This document shows, one piece after another, positions 20,165-31,098 of a DNA stretch of 64,000 nt. Within the stretch, counting starts at the first letter, position 1. Every line of letters begins with the position of its first letter. The notes under the pieces were generated by a model. The model searched no databases. It worked only from the letters and a program-made list of their open reading frames with translations, and was not told the origin of the DNA. This stretch comes from Bidens hawaiensis (Eukaryota > Streptophyta > Magnoliopsida > Asterales > Asteraceae). Where the stretch lies: contig JAIQDT010000001.1 of NCBI GenBank assembly GCA_021521415.1, forward strand, positions 806,001 to 870,000. The letters are read 5' to 3'. Made by a program: the position numbers and the translations under genes.

Positions 20165-20440
20165 TTGTAAAAAAATTTGGTTTGCCCACTATTGGTAGAC
20201 TGGATATATAAGTGACTACGGGTATAAAGACACTTATAGTAGAGGTGTGATATGGAACATCACAATAGGTCAAGATGCGTAATTTGTTAACTTAGCTTTA
20301 TAGCGTATCGGGTTCGATTGGTTGACTAACCGATGCATGTCTTATAATATAATAAATAATTGTGTTGTCAAATGTCAATTTCTCACGAAATCTTGTATTA
20401 TCAAATGTCAAATTCTGGTGAAATCTGTATTTTTGTTTCC
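20165..20440 (+). repeat. Dispersed repeat, inverted partner of 23700-23960
   Basis: It holds GTGTGATATGG, AGGTCAAGATGC, TTGTTAACTTA, TCGGGTTCGATTGGTTGA, CCGATGC and later GTCAAATGTCAATTTC and AAATCTTGTATT. The copy at 23700-23960 is its reverse complement, at roughly 80 percent by eye. Confidence 0.75.
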
Positions 20441-21209
20441 CGACGTTCTCTCTTGTTAACCGGCTCTTACATTACACATTATAATGGTTATAAATAATCA
20501 AATTAGTTATTAAATATCTAAATTTTATTCTAATATTTTTTTACAAAAAATTACTGAATCTTCATTCTTTGTTATTTATAGTTTTTAAATCCTTATTTTT
20601 AAAATTATTGGGTTACAATATATTGAATTTATTATTCTGTGAAATATATGAGTTTCTATATGAAATATATTAGTTATAGCTAAAAGATTAAAACTATAAA
20701 ATCGAATTCTAAAATTTAAATCAAGAATGCATAATAAATATTTGAAAACAAATGATACGCATTTAGAAACTAATTAAATCTTATTTGTTTTAGATTTTAC
20801 TGTAATGGAACTATTTTGTGCATATACAAGTAAGTACTTAATTACGCAAAGTCATCATAATCACATCTACACATTCATATATTTTTTTACATTATTATAT
20901 ATAATATATATATGTTTTTGAATGGCATTCGTATTATTTATAATTAAATCATTAAAACTATAAACCGATTTTCAAATTTTAAACTAATAAACGTTTGAAA
21001 AATATGATAATTAAGTAAAAATATAGTTTCCATAATTAATAGTAAGATTTTCTTGTTATAAAATACGTAACGTTGGCAACAAGCTGGTTCAAACCCTCAT
21101 CCCCGTGTATATAAATAACCACCATAGGTTAATTACTAACTAGTCATTCTAATCACAACTCACACGCACATATTATTCGTATACATTCTGCAAAAGGTTG
21201 AAGTCGACA
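20441..21209. other. AT-rich upstream region of the B3 pseudogene
   Basis: Strongly AT-rich with no ORF or repeat that I can place. The last 150 bp include GTATATAAATAACC (a TATA-type box near 21108), suitable as a promoter for the gene at 21210. Confidence 0.4.
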
Positions 21210-22266
21210 ATGGGCATATTTCCATCTCTCACCGTTGATCATACTCGAGTCACAACACCGTCATCTACTCCGGCAATGTTACATGATCATCGGTTGTGTC
21301 AAGAAAGGTAACATATTAAAGATTTAAACCCAGTTTGTTAAAACAAGTCATGTGTTCATATAATATAATTATTATTATGTATAATAATATTAACATTAAT
21401 GTTGCTATGATTATGAACTCAGGTTATTATTGCCTATAAAGAAACGTTGTTTTGCTACTGCTTTCGAAGACAAGTATGATCATCAACAAGTTAAAAAGTT
21501 TAATCAAGAAGGGTATGTATGTGTATCATTAATATACTATAAATTATAATAATATTAATATTAATATTAATATTAATATTATCCCAGTTTCTTTTTAATA
21601 TGTTATATATAACTTAAGTTTTCATCATATATACTAACACGTTGCATGCTATGAACTCAGGTACTTCTTGCCTATAAAGAAACGTTGTTTTGTTATTTTC
21701 GAAGACAATCAAGAAGTTAAAAAGTTAACCGAAAACGCGATAATCAAGAAACGCGAAGGTGTGTTATTGATCGAGAAGGAAAAGAAAAGCAGGAAGATGC
21801 CGAAGAAGATGGAGAGTGGACCGGTCAGTTGAAGCGGTTCATCACCGTTGAGATGTTCGGTCTAGACATGAAGTTGGTGATCCAGAAACCGTTGTACGAG
21901 AGTGACTTGAATAAAACGCAGAACAGGTTGAACATGCCGGTCAAGCAACTGGTGACGCACCCACACTAGTTCTTGACTGATGACGAGATGCGGGTCATTG
22001 AGGATGGTAGTAAACATGGTATGGAGGTTAAGGTCGTCGGTCTGACGATGAAGATGTACGGGAAACCGTTGAGGTTGAAGACTTGGCATATGAAGAATAC
22101 TGATAACTTTGTGTTGAAGACGAGCTGGAACGAGTTTGTGGCTTGTAATAAGATGGTTTTGAAGACGTATACGATGATTCAAGTTTGGTCGTTTCGTAAA
22201 GACCGGGAGCTATGCTTCGCTATTGTACTGGTGGAGAGACCCGAATGTGCAAAAAGTGGTGTTTGA
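21210..22266 (+). pseudogene. Broken B3-domain (DUF313-type) gene with duplicated exon
   Basis: Exon 1 (21210-21307) starts MGIFPSLTVDHTR. Exon 2 (21423-21512) and exon 3 (from 21661) both read LPIKKRCF followed by FED and VKK, so they are copies of one exon. All junctions have GT-AG and matching phase. The exon 3 frame ends at TGA 21830-21832. The B3-like domain begins in another frame (ITVEMFGLD at about 21841) with LVIQKPLYESDLNKTQNRLNM. It is interrupted by TAG at 21967-21969, then resumes FLTDDEMRV and continues through LKTWHMKN, VLKTSWNEFV and IQVWSFRKDRELCFAIVL to TGA 22264-22266. DUF313 B3 proteins are plant DNA-binding proteins. A frameshift plus a stop make this a probable pseudogene. 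A missed intron could explain the shift but not the TAG. Confidence 0.68.
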
Positions 22267-22915
22267 TGGCTTAATGAGTTCATGTTGATGTTCTTTAGTT
22301 TCTTGTCTTAGATTTTGTTATAATGAGTTGATGATATGTTTATTAGATTTGATTTGATTTGATTAATGTGAGTATATATGGATTATTAATATTTCTGATT
22401 TAGACTATAGTTTATGCAGTATGGTTTAATTATTTCGGTATAGTAGGTGGATTGTTACTCGCAGCAGCCCGAACAGCCTAGCCCAAAAACACAACCCGGC
22501 TCGCTGTGTATACAAATATATCTGTACACTGTTAACTCAGCATTGTCTATATTCAGTATGATACCGCAAACTAATAATTTCGATTCATAGGAACCTTTTG
22601 ATAAATTATATCAATGGTATGCAAGATACTAGCTAAATGCTTAATTCATTACTGAGCCAAAAAGGCTATTAAATACACAAAACAAAACTAAAAGAGACGT
22701 TACAAACTAAAAAGGAGCTAGACTAGGAAATGAAACCGGAAACAAACTTTGAACTAAAGTAAAGGAGGACCAAGCAAAACCCACGTGCATGCTTGACTTA
22801 TTCTTGTTATTCCATGCAAACTTTAACCTTCTAGAAACAACTAAAACTTCCAACACCTTTTACATCATTACATATAAACTGCTTACATATCATTTAACAA
22901 AGCAAACTTCATGTA
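22267..22915. other. Intergenic region after the B3 pseudogene
   Basis: The first 150 bp are a likely 3' UTR (TTAGATTTGATTTGATTTG). The rest is AT/A-rich with no credible coding sequence. Confidence 0.4.
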
Positions 22916-23335
22916 CAAAATACAAAAGTGCAAAAAAAAAGGACACAAAAACAAATTTTACATGTGGTAAAAGAACTTGAAGATCGACCTACATTATCAT
23001 AAAAAATGTATGGTTTCAAGTTGATAAAGAACGCTACCAACACTGAGATCGTTAACACGAAGATCGCTCTAAACAAACCATGTTTTTACTTCTAGATTCC
23101 GGTTCTTGCAGTTCCTCATCATCCAAACTTGGGTCCGAATAAGTTATGGATGACTCAGGTTCAGGGTCGTGTATAGAAGCATTGTTCACAACTTGTATTT
23201 CTTCATCCTGCATTATGCAATAATAAGATATAAAACTCAACAGAAACCATACCGCCAAATCTATGAACGGATACCTACCTTTATTAATTATGCTGACTTC
23301 TCGAACGTATTGAACCAAAAATGTTGTGATTTTCT
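22916..23335 (-). pseudogene. Possible remnant of a gene with a C-terminal membrane anchor
   Basis: Minus-strand reading. An exon-like block 23333-23279 (ITTFLVQYVREVSIINK) is bounded by TTAACAG and GTAGGT. A 71-bp gap ends TAATGCAG at 23208. An acidic block follows from 23207 (DEEIQVVNNASIHDPEPESS, SLDDEELQEPESRSK). One base out of frame comes a hydrophobic stretch (FRAIFVLTISVLVAFFIN) and KPYIFYDN. The two blocks also differ in phase. I do not recognise the family. The arrangement suggests the 3' end of a decayed gene, but chance is possible. Confidence 0.25.
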
Positions 23336-23423
23336 GTTAAATACCTTCTTTTAGACGCATATTTGTGCATATTCCATTTGTGAACTTTTAGACCATTATT
23401 AATAATATTATTATTAAAATTTT

Positions 23424-23696
23424 GGGAAATCCCCAAAATAGGCCAAATGACTTGAAAAACTTAAAATTGGCCAAATTTCAAAAAGTTTGCAAAAATAATC
23501 CAACCAAAACCATCTCCTTCTTGGTTTCCCGCTGACGGATTTCGGTCGCCACTAAAATACTGACACGTGTAAAGAGTCTGATCCCACCCGATAATTTTAT
23601 GATAAAATCCATCTCCTCCGTGATGTCTGGTCCTGTTTTCATCTCCGCCGTGAGTGATTCAAAAAAATTGAAAATCGTGTTTTTGGGAATTTTCCC
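23424..23696. repeat. MITE with GGGAAAWTCCC ends
   Basis: The left end GGGAAATCCCCAAAA and right end TTTTTGGGAATTTTCCC are inverted. Flanks TAAAATTTT and TAAAATTAT are an approximate 9-bp duplication, pointing to a Mutator-type MITE. The body has CGCCGTGAG and TCTCC-rich words and no ORF. Confidence 0.55.
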
Positions 23697-23699
23697 ATA

Positions 23700-23960
23700 A
23701 AATTATTATTATTTTGACTTTTGACAATACAAGATTTCATATGAAATTGACATCTGACAACCAAATTACTTATTTATTATATTATAATATAGGCATCGGT
23801 CACTCAACCAACCGAACCCGATACACTATAAAAATAAGTTAACAAATTATGCATTTTGACCTATTGTGATGACCCATATCACACCTCTACTATGAGTATC
23901 TTTATAATAGTTGGCGTATATGGTTGTTGACTATGATATAAAAAAATTATAGCAGGGTAA
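23700..23960 (-). repeat. Inverted partner of the repeat at 20165-20440
   Basis: Read on the minus strand it matches 20165-20440 block by block (GGTGTGATATGGG, GCATAATTTGTTAACTTA, TCGGGTTCGGTTGGTTGA, CCGATGCC). The pair encloses 3.3 kb containing the B3 pseudogene. Confidence 0.75.
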
Positions 23961-25130
23961 TTATCATGTGGTTGTTGGTTTAGATAATACATGGTGTCTT
24001 TTCACGGAGATATATTAAGACAATGAGCTTTCCCAGTTTTTAGTTTTTTGAAACTTCAACTATGAATCAGGATTTTCCAATGAAGAGGAGTTGAAGAAGA
24101 ATCTAGAACCCGAGGAAAAAGGTCTTTTAGGTTCTTAACAATAGCATCAACCAAAGGAAAACTTTGATATGTTGTCCCATGTTGTGTCCGTTGATCTGGA
24201 GTTACTTTGTTTTAATTTATACAAACATTGTTTTTTAGTGAACTTTGTATTAATTGTTTTAGTTATTCATTTATTTGAGAAGTAATTATTATATTAGTTT
24301 AATATTAATTATAGTGTATATTTCTTTTGTTATTTTTCTCCACCATAAATTATATTTTCACTTCAGTATTAGTTGAGTATATATCTTTTATCATTTATCT
24401 TCCTTGTATCGACTACATGTAAATACAAAACACATCCGTGTGTAGCGATGTGTGGATATTAAACCTTGTTTTATATCAATGTCAATATCAATATTTAATA
24501 TGATATATATTTTATAAAAATTGTTGACGGACATTACTTTATTAATTCTATTAGATAATAAATTATCGAAAGTCAAAATCAACTAACTGAAGTTTGAATT
24601 CCACGTTCAGCCAAAACTAGCCCATTGGATTTGAAACCAAATACTTGTGGAGTTGTGGACAAATATAACCTTTGCCGATGGGATTATAATAAATAAAAAT
24701 TATGGATTTAATAATTTATTTTGGAAAATTATGAAATTGGCCGTTAACTTTTTCCCCAAAGTGTAACATCTTTAATTATTTTTTTTAAAAACAACTATAC
24801 ATAACTCTGAGTTTTGTTTTAAAAACTAAAAAAAACGAAGTTTTGGTTTTCAGTTTAAATCTAGCCAAATACCATTAGGGATTTTGCTAGTTTTCCGCTA
24901 GCCGTTTTTTTTCAAGTGATATCCTCATATCCATACCGTGTATCGAGTCAAGGCAAATTAAGACGGTAATTTTAAGAATTTTATAAAATTTCAAGCATAT
25001 GGTACAAGTTTAAAAAATGACAAAGTAGTATTTTTAAAAATCAATTTAAACGATGAACACCCACAAATATATTATTATATTTTCCATTTCATCGCGCGAG
25101 TACAGTTAATTAGTTATTCTAAAAATCAAC
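23961..25130. other. Intergenic AT-rich region before the prolyl hydroxylase
   Basis: No ORF with recognisable content. Scattered old repeat debris only. Confidence 0.4.
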
Positions 25131-25180
25131 TAAGGGAGAAATCCGTCATTTGAGCCACTGCCAGCTGTCCATTCTTCTGC

Positions 25181-28100
25181 TTGTTGTTTATAAACCCAAA
25201 AAACACTTTGATTTCATATCTATCTCCAAATCAACCTGCAAAATCAAAATCAAAATCAAAATCAAAGACTGAAAACCCTAACAGCTACAAACAATTACAC
25301 ATCTCATCAATCCAATTTACTGCAAGCACCAACAATAATAATAATAATAATAATAATAGAAGAAGCTTATTATTAGGTCGCCATAACCACCACGGCAGCA
25401 AGCGATCGTCAACGGTGGCTCTAGTGCTATCAATGCTTTTGATGCTCACAATCGTACTACTGATGCTTCTAGCGTTAGGCATCTTCTCGCTTCCCCTTGG
25501 ATCCGACGACGGTGATGATGGCATCACCTTCAAGCGGAAACGATTGCTTGTGTAAGACAACCTAGGGTTTGATGATTTAGCTGGACTGATAGTGAAATTA
25601 GGTTTACTTTAAACATTCAACTTATAGAATCAATGTACTAGTTTTCCCATCAAAATTCGACCTCGGCTACGCGGTTTATGTGAAATTAGGTCCACTGCTC
25701 TTTGCCATATATTAATTGGATCCTAGGCTATACTTATACGAAATTAGCTTTACTTCAAACTTTGAAATGCACTAGCTTTCACAATATCTTTAAAATATGA
25801 CTCACAAGCCAACTTTGAAATGAAATGATCTGAGCTTGAGCATACAGGGAACACTTGCTTTGTGTGAATCTAGGTTTTGTTAGGTTTGTGCGTTTCACAT
25901 TTGGTTCAGTGCCGTGGGAAGTTCATTTATGTTTCTTTAGTTAGTAAAATGAACAAACATGAACATTTGTGTTCATTCATCTATGTCTGTTTCGTTTGTT
26001 CGTTTACGTTCATAAACTGTTAGCGAACGAACAAAAACAAACACGGGAATTTTTTTATTTTTAATGAATGAAACACGAACAAGAAAACTCTGTTCGTTTG
26101 GTTATTCGTGTTCGATCATTTGTTTGGTTAAAGTTTAAACGAACGAACACAGACATGCTCCGTTTGTGTCCGTTTACGGGCCTACTTTGTGTATCTGCAA
26201 CAGTGTGGTAAATTATGCTCCTTACATTTTATCCGTAGTGACTAGTGAGTAGATAATTGCACTTCAAAATAATGGCACAGATTGGGGTTTTTCATTTCAC
26301 AAAAACAATCATTGTTTAATCCATGATTAATATAATTTAAACACGTAGACAATTACATCTTAACGTTAAATGAGGAATATACTAAGTGCCTAAATATGCA
26401 TCATGCCTGAGTAGTGTTTTCGTTTTCTAAAACCACTATCTTCCCACTTATTCGATATCACTAAACTTGATTGGTCTGAAATGCAGTGGTGACATTGACG
26501 GTAATGAGACTGGAAAAAGAGGAGATCAGTGGACTGAGATCCTTTCTTGGGAGCCTAGAGCATTTCTTTATCACAATTTTTTGGTGAGTAGCTGTTTCAT
26601 ACATCTCGTTTCTTTTTTTTACTGGATAGTTTTATGATATTTTAGCATATATGCTATATCTAATCATGTCCTTGTGTACATGTTCTTGCTCATTCATTTA
26701 ACCTTAACCGAACAAACGATCGAACACGGTCAAATAAAAGAATGAGGTTTTCTTGTACGTGTGCGTTTATGTCCATTCGTTAATAGAATAAACGGACGGT
26801 TTACAGACGTAAAACAAACGAACATAACTGAACATAGATGAAAGAACATAACTGACCGAACACCAACTAAAAGTTAATATGAACAAATATATTGGGTCTA
26901 AAATTTTTTTAAAGCTAGTCTAAATAGTAATGGACCTAAAAACATATGATGAACAATCAAACTTAAACAAAAGTAAACTATCGAATATAAATGAACGTAA
27001 ATGAATGATGATAAACGGACATAAATGAACAAACGAGAAATGTGTTCAAATTGGTTTGTTTAACTAAATGAACAAAAAATGTTTGCTTATGTTTGTTCGC
27101 TTGTTAAATAAGCAAACATAAATGAACTTTCGCTAAATGGTTCACAAACAGCTCACTGAAAGTTTTGTTTGTTTACAGGCCTAAAAACCATTGTCTTTGG
27201 CTTTAATAAATGGCACCTGTGTGTTGTGCTTTTTTAATCTTATATACCAATTTCTCTTAGGAATAACATGAACAAGTGTTTAGTTTACATTTATATTTGG
27301 TATTAGTAGGAAGTAGGAACATTATATTTGACTCTTTGTCTGTATTGTAAAACAGTCAAAAGAAGAGTGTGATTACTTAATAAATCTTGCTAAACCTCAC
27401 ATGGCAAAATCAACAGTTGTTGATAGCAAGACTGGCCAGAGTACAGATAGCAGGTTTGTGCTCTCAATTTTCTCGTATTTACTTCTAATACAACTGGGAG
27501 GTGATGTGTACACCATGGTACGTCAATAGCCTATGCTACAAATCACCTCCTATTGCAGTTGGGTTATCTTAATGAGGTAGGCTCATCTTGCTTGACAATT
27601 TGTATTTTTTTAGAGTGCGTACAAGCTCTGGAACGTTTTTGAGGAGAGGAAGGGATAAAATTGTACGGAATATAGACAAAAGAATTGCAGACTACACATT
27701 CATCCCTGTAGGTATGGTGTATGAACATCACATTGTTTTATACCAACCTTTTTTATGTTTAAATTAAGTGTCATAAATACATCAACAATATCTTATATGA
27801 TAGCTTTTATATTCATTAAATCTTTTTAGACCCACTGCAATTTAGACTTGTTTTATTAATCTTTAGCTCATACATCAACAATATCTTATATGATAGCTTT
27901 TATATTCATTAAATCTTTCTAGACCCACTACAATTTAGACTAGTTTTATTAATCTTTAGCTCGAAAAATTGATGTTGACATGTACTTTTAACTGGAGTTT
28001 GATTGGTTATGTTCGTTCATCTATTTTCAGTTATGTTTGTTCGTTTATACTGTTAACGGACGAACATAAACAAAAATGAACACGTTAACTTTCTTAACGA

Positions 28101-31098
28101 ACAAACATGAACAAGAAAACCCCGTCTGTTTAATTGTTTGCTCGGTAAAAGTTAAACAAACGGACACGAACATGCGCCCGTTCATTCAGTTCATTTACTG
28201 ACCTATTCTTTTAAATCTTGTGTCTTCTATTATCTGGATATCAACCATTGAACGATCTAAAAGGCAATATCTGATTGTTAGAAGTTTAGAAGATGTTTGT
28301 GGTGAACTTAAGTGGATTATACTGACTAATGCTTTTATAAATTAACAGAACATGGAGAAGGACTACAAATTCTCCATTATGAAGAAGGTCAAAAGTATGA
28401 GCCTCATTTTGACTACTTTCTTGATGAGTTCAACACCAAAAATGGAGGCCAACGAATAGCTACAGTTCTTATGTATCTGTAAGTATCATGCATTTATATT
28501 ATTCATGTTACATATTTACATCTGCCCTTTTAAGGTGCATATGTAGTAATACTGGCTTTAGAAGTAATTATAGAAACTAGATTGTTACATACTATGATCA
28601 TAGTCTATTATCAGGGGTGTGCATGAAATCGAACAAACCGAACCCAAACAAAAACTGATTGCATGATTTTATGTTTTTGTAAAAACCAAACTTTCGGTTT
28701 GGTTTTGTTAAACAGAATTTATGGTTTTTCATCTTTAATTTTGATTTGTAAGCAATTTATAAGAATTTAATAACTAATGATACCCAAATATTTTAGTTGA
28801 AATGTATATTTGGATCTCTTCAGAACTCCAAAAGGCCGGAACTTCAAAAACTCTTAACAATAATTTAATTTATTTTATATATTATGTATTTAATACTATT
28901 TGAGGGTAGTGTCATTTGTGACGTGTGACATGTGTAATAACCAATTTACATATAAGTAATCATAAATTTGCGAATAATAATGACAGGACTATAATAATGA
29001 CAACACTACTCTCCGATAATATTAAATATGAAAAATAAATTAATTAAATGACCATTTGATAACTGCTAAGAGTTCTTGAATTATTTGGAACTTATGAAAT
29101 TATCCTGATTTATGTATAATTATTTAACAAAAAGATTTATGTCCAAATTCATGATTTTGGGCCAATTTTTTTTTTAAATCAATAGTTTCAATCCCAATTG
29201 GTAAAAAACTGAAACCAAACCGTAAAACCTGAAATCGAGCGGTTTTCATGAACCTAAAACCCTGACCCATGCACACCCCTAGTTATAATCTGGTTCTTAA
29301 ATTAAGTGATATAGGAGGTTGTATGCATTAAACATATACTTTGATGACTCTCGACCCTATTGCTTGTTTGACTCACTTTTTAGTGGATTTTTATTTATAT
29401 TATTCATTTCAGGTCTGACGTGGAGGAAGGTGGAGAAACAGTTTTCCCTGCCGCACAGGGAAATTTCAGCTCTAAACCAGACTGGAGTAATGCATCTGAG
29501 TGTGCTAAAAAGGGTCTCTATGTGAAACCAAAAATGGGTGATGCATTACTTTTTTGGAGCATGAGTCCCGATGCAACACTGGATCCAAGTAGTCTGCATG
29601 GTATGTTCCTGTGGACCCTATATTCAGTCACGTTTTAAGAAATAAAATAAATGGTTTTAGTTGGTGTGGAAAGTTAAGGAGAGGATAGGGTTACTATAGA
29701 GGGGAGGAGGGGTAGAGGCCGACCTAGATTGACTTGGGAGGAGAGGATTAGGCATGATTTGCTAGACCTAAACCTCTCCGATGACATGGTTGAGGATATG
29801 AATTCTTGGAGACGTAGAATTAAAGTTAAGGATTTTTAGGATGAAAGGAATACTTTAAGGGCTGCTCTTTACCTTATTTTGGTCACACACCATCATGCTA
29901 TTTTCTTTTCATATATTATATATTTTAATGTATTAGTAGTACTAATTTTATTACGTGTTATTTTTAATTATATTACTGTTGAACTTTGATTTCCTCTTAT
30001 ATTCCCTCAGACATATGTTTTTTAGAGCAGAGGGTCTCTCTGGAAGCCACCTTTTTATCCCATTGGATAGAGGTACGGTGTGCCTACATCCCATCCTCCC
30101 CAGATCCTACTTATAGCTTTGCTATTGGTGGGATTCCACTGGGTATGATTGATTGAATTGGTGTGGAAAGTGGACGGGTGGGTAATGGTTTAAAATAAGT
30201 AATAATTTTGTGGTGTCGGTTCGATTAGATCTGTAAACGAACTGAACGTTCTGTGGACTGTATGGTGGAAAGTTTGTTTATGTTATTTATTTAATAAACA
30301 AACGAACATGAACAGTTCTTTGTCATTTAGTTAAACAGATGAACATAAATACATGTCTCATTTGTTCATTTACGTTTGTTTATGTATTATAAGAAAATGA
30401 TCAACCATGGTATTTGAAAGAAGAATAGATCAAACACAATATTAGAAGAAGAATATGAACACCCACACTTTGTCAGTTGCCTATTACAATAAGACATATA
30501 TACAAGAATTGAAAGCTAATTTTAGGAATACATTTAATTACAAATATATGCAAGACATAACTTATGAAGAGAATTTCTCCATCTTTGACTAGCCATGATT
30601 ATTGGGATTGTAATGATTAATATTCTTATTATGTATGTTCTTTTGTTTACATATTCGTTAATATTTTTTAGGTCCAATACAACTATAGTTTTATAAAATT
30701 AATATATCACCAATTACAATTTAGTCTTGTTTTATTAACTTTGTTTAGTCCATCAATGTTAACTCTTGTTAGGTTGTGTTTGTTTATGTTTATAAATCGT
30801 TCATTTATTCAATTAACGAACTAGCATAAACAAACACTAACACACTTATATTCTTAACAAACAAACTAAAACAAGAAACTCTGTTCCTTTAGTGAACATG
30901 TCAACACACTTTTGGTTTTATAATCTTATTATATTTTAAATAATTAGTTACCGTGTAAAATATGATAAGAAAAGTTAAGTATTATTGCAAGAATAATCTA
31001 ATCGTTTTTTTTATTTATTTCTAGGTGGTTGTCCTGTGATTAAAGGACATAAATGGTCATCTACAAAATGGATGCATGTTGAAGAATACAAGATATAA
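25181..31098 (+). CDS. Prolyl 4-hydroxylase, ER type II membrane enzyme, 7 exons
   Basis: Exons: 25181-25551, 26487-26583, 27356-27453, 27614-27711, 28349-28478, 29413-29600, 31025-31098. All have GT-AG sites and consistent phases, giving 351 residues. It hydroxylates proline in extensins, AGPs and other secreted proteins, using Fe(II) and 2-oxoglutarate. A membrane anchor lies near residues 78-104 (ALVLSMLLMLTIVLLMLLA). The catalytic 2OG-Fe(II) domain includes TEILSWEPRAFLYHNFLS, SRVRTSSGTFLRRG, H241-x-D243 in YEPHFDYF, H327 in SLHGGCPV and K337 in GHKWSS, so all cofactor ligands are present. It ends EYKI without a ShK domain. The N-terminal 60 residues are odd (Lys-Ser repeats, then an Asn run from an AAT microsatellite) and may be leader. 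Introns carry MITEs, a LINE and a tandem duplication. Confidence 0.93.
25905..26190. repeat. GTTCGTTTA-type hAT-like MITE in intron 1 of the prolyl hydroxylase gene
   Basis: Dense GTTCGTTTACGTTC and GAACGAACAAA words. It ends GTTTACGGGCCTA, the family terminus seen at 55164. The left end is unclear. Confidence 0.55.
26685..27184. repeat. GTTCGTTTA-type hAT-like MITE in intron 2 of the prolyl hydroxylase gene
   Basis: Family words AACCGAACAAACGATCG and GAACATAAATGAAC, ending TTGTTTACAGGCCTA. Left terminus truncated or diverged. Confidence 0.55.
27778..27963 (+). repeat. 93-bp tandem duplication in intron 4 of the prolyl hydroxylase gene
   Basis: Units 27778-27870 and 27871-27963 both begin TACATCAACAATATC and end TTAATCTTTAGCTC. 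They differ at only a few positions, so the duplication is recent. Confidence 0.92.
28008..28208. repeat. GTTCGTTTA-type MITE fragment in intron 4 of the prolyl hydroxylase gene
   Basis: TTATGTTCGTTCATC at the left, GAACATAAACAAAAATG inside, TTCATTTACTGACCTA at the right. Same family as 52260-52750. Confidence 0.5.
28613..29282. repeat. AGGGGTGTGCATG terminal-inverted-repeat element in intron 5 of the prolyl hydroxylase gene
   Basis: The left end AGGGGTGTGCATG and right end CATGCACACCCCT are perfect inverted repeats. The body has AACCGAACC and AAACCGAAA words near both ends. Flanks TCTATTAT and GTTATAAT are a poor 8-bp match. Likely a decayed hAT MITE. Relatives at 51173 and 53100. Confidence 0.7.
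29661..30171 (+). mobile_element. 5'-truncated RTE-type LINE in intron 6 of the prolyl hydroxylase gene, with target duplication
   Basis: A 14-bp duplication TTGGTGTGGAAAGT flanks it at 29661-29674 and 30158-30171. The left part encodes the end of an RTE-like ORF2 (RGRPRLTWEERIRHDLLDLN, then SWRRRIKVKDF and TAG). A 3' UTR follows with GGATAGAGGTACGG and CTATTGGTGGGATTCC, then a TGATTGATTGA tail. Sense to the host gene. Confidence 0.85.
30228..30400. repeat. GTTCGTTTA-type MITE fragment in intron 6 of the prolyl hydroxylase gene
   Basis: Starts ATCTGTAAACGAACTGAACG and continues with AACAAACGAACATGAAC and TTCATTTACGTTTG. A further piece lies at 30770-30900. Confidence 0.5.
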
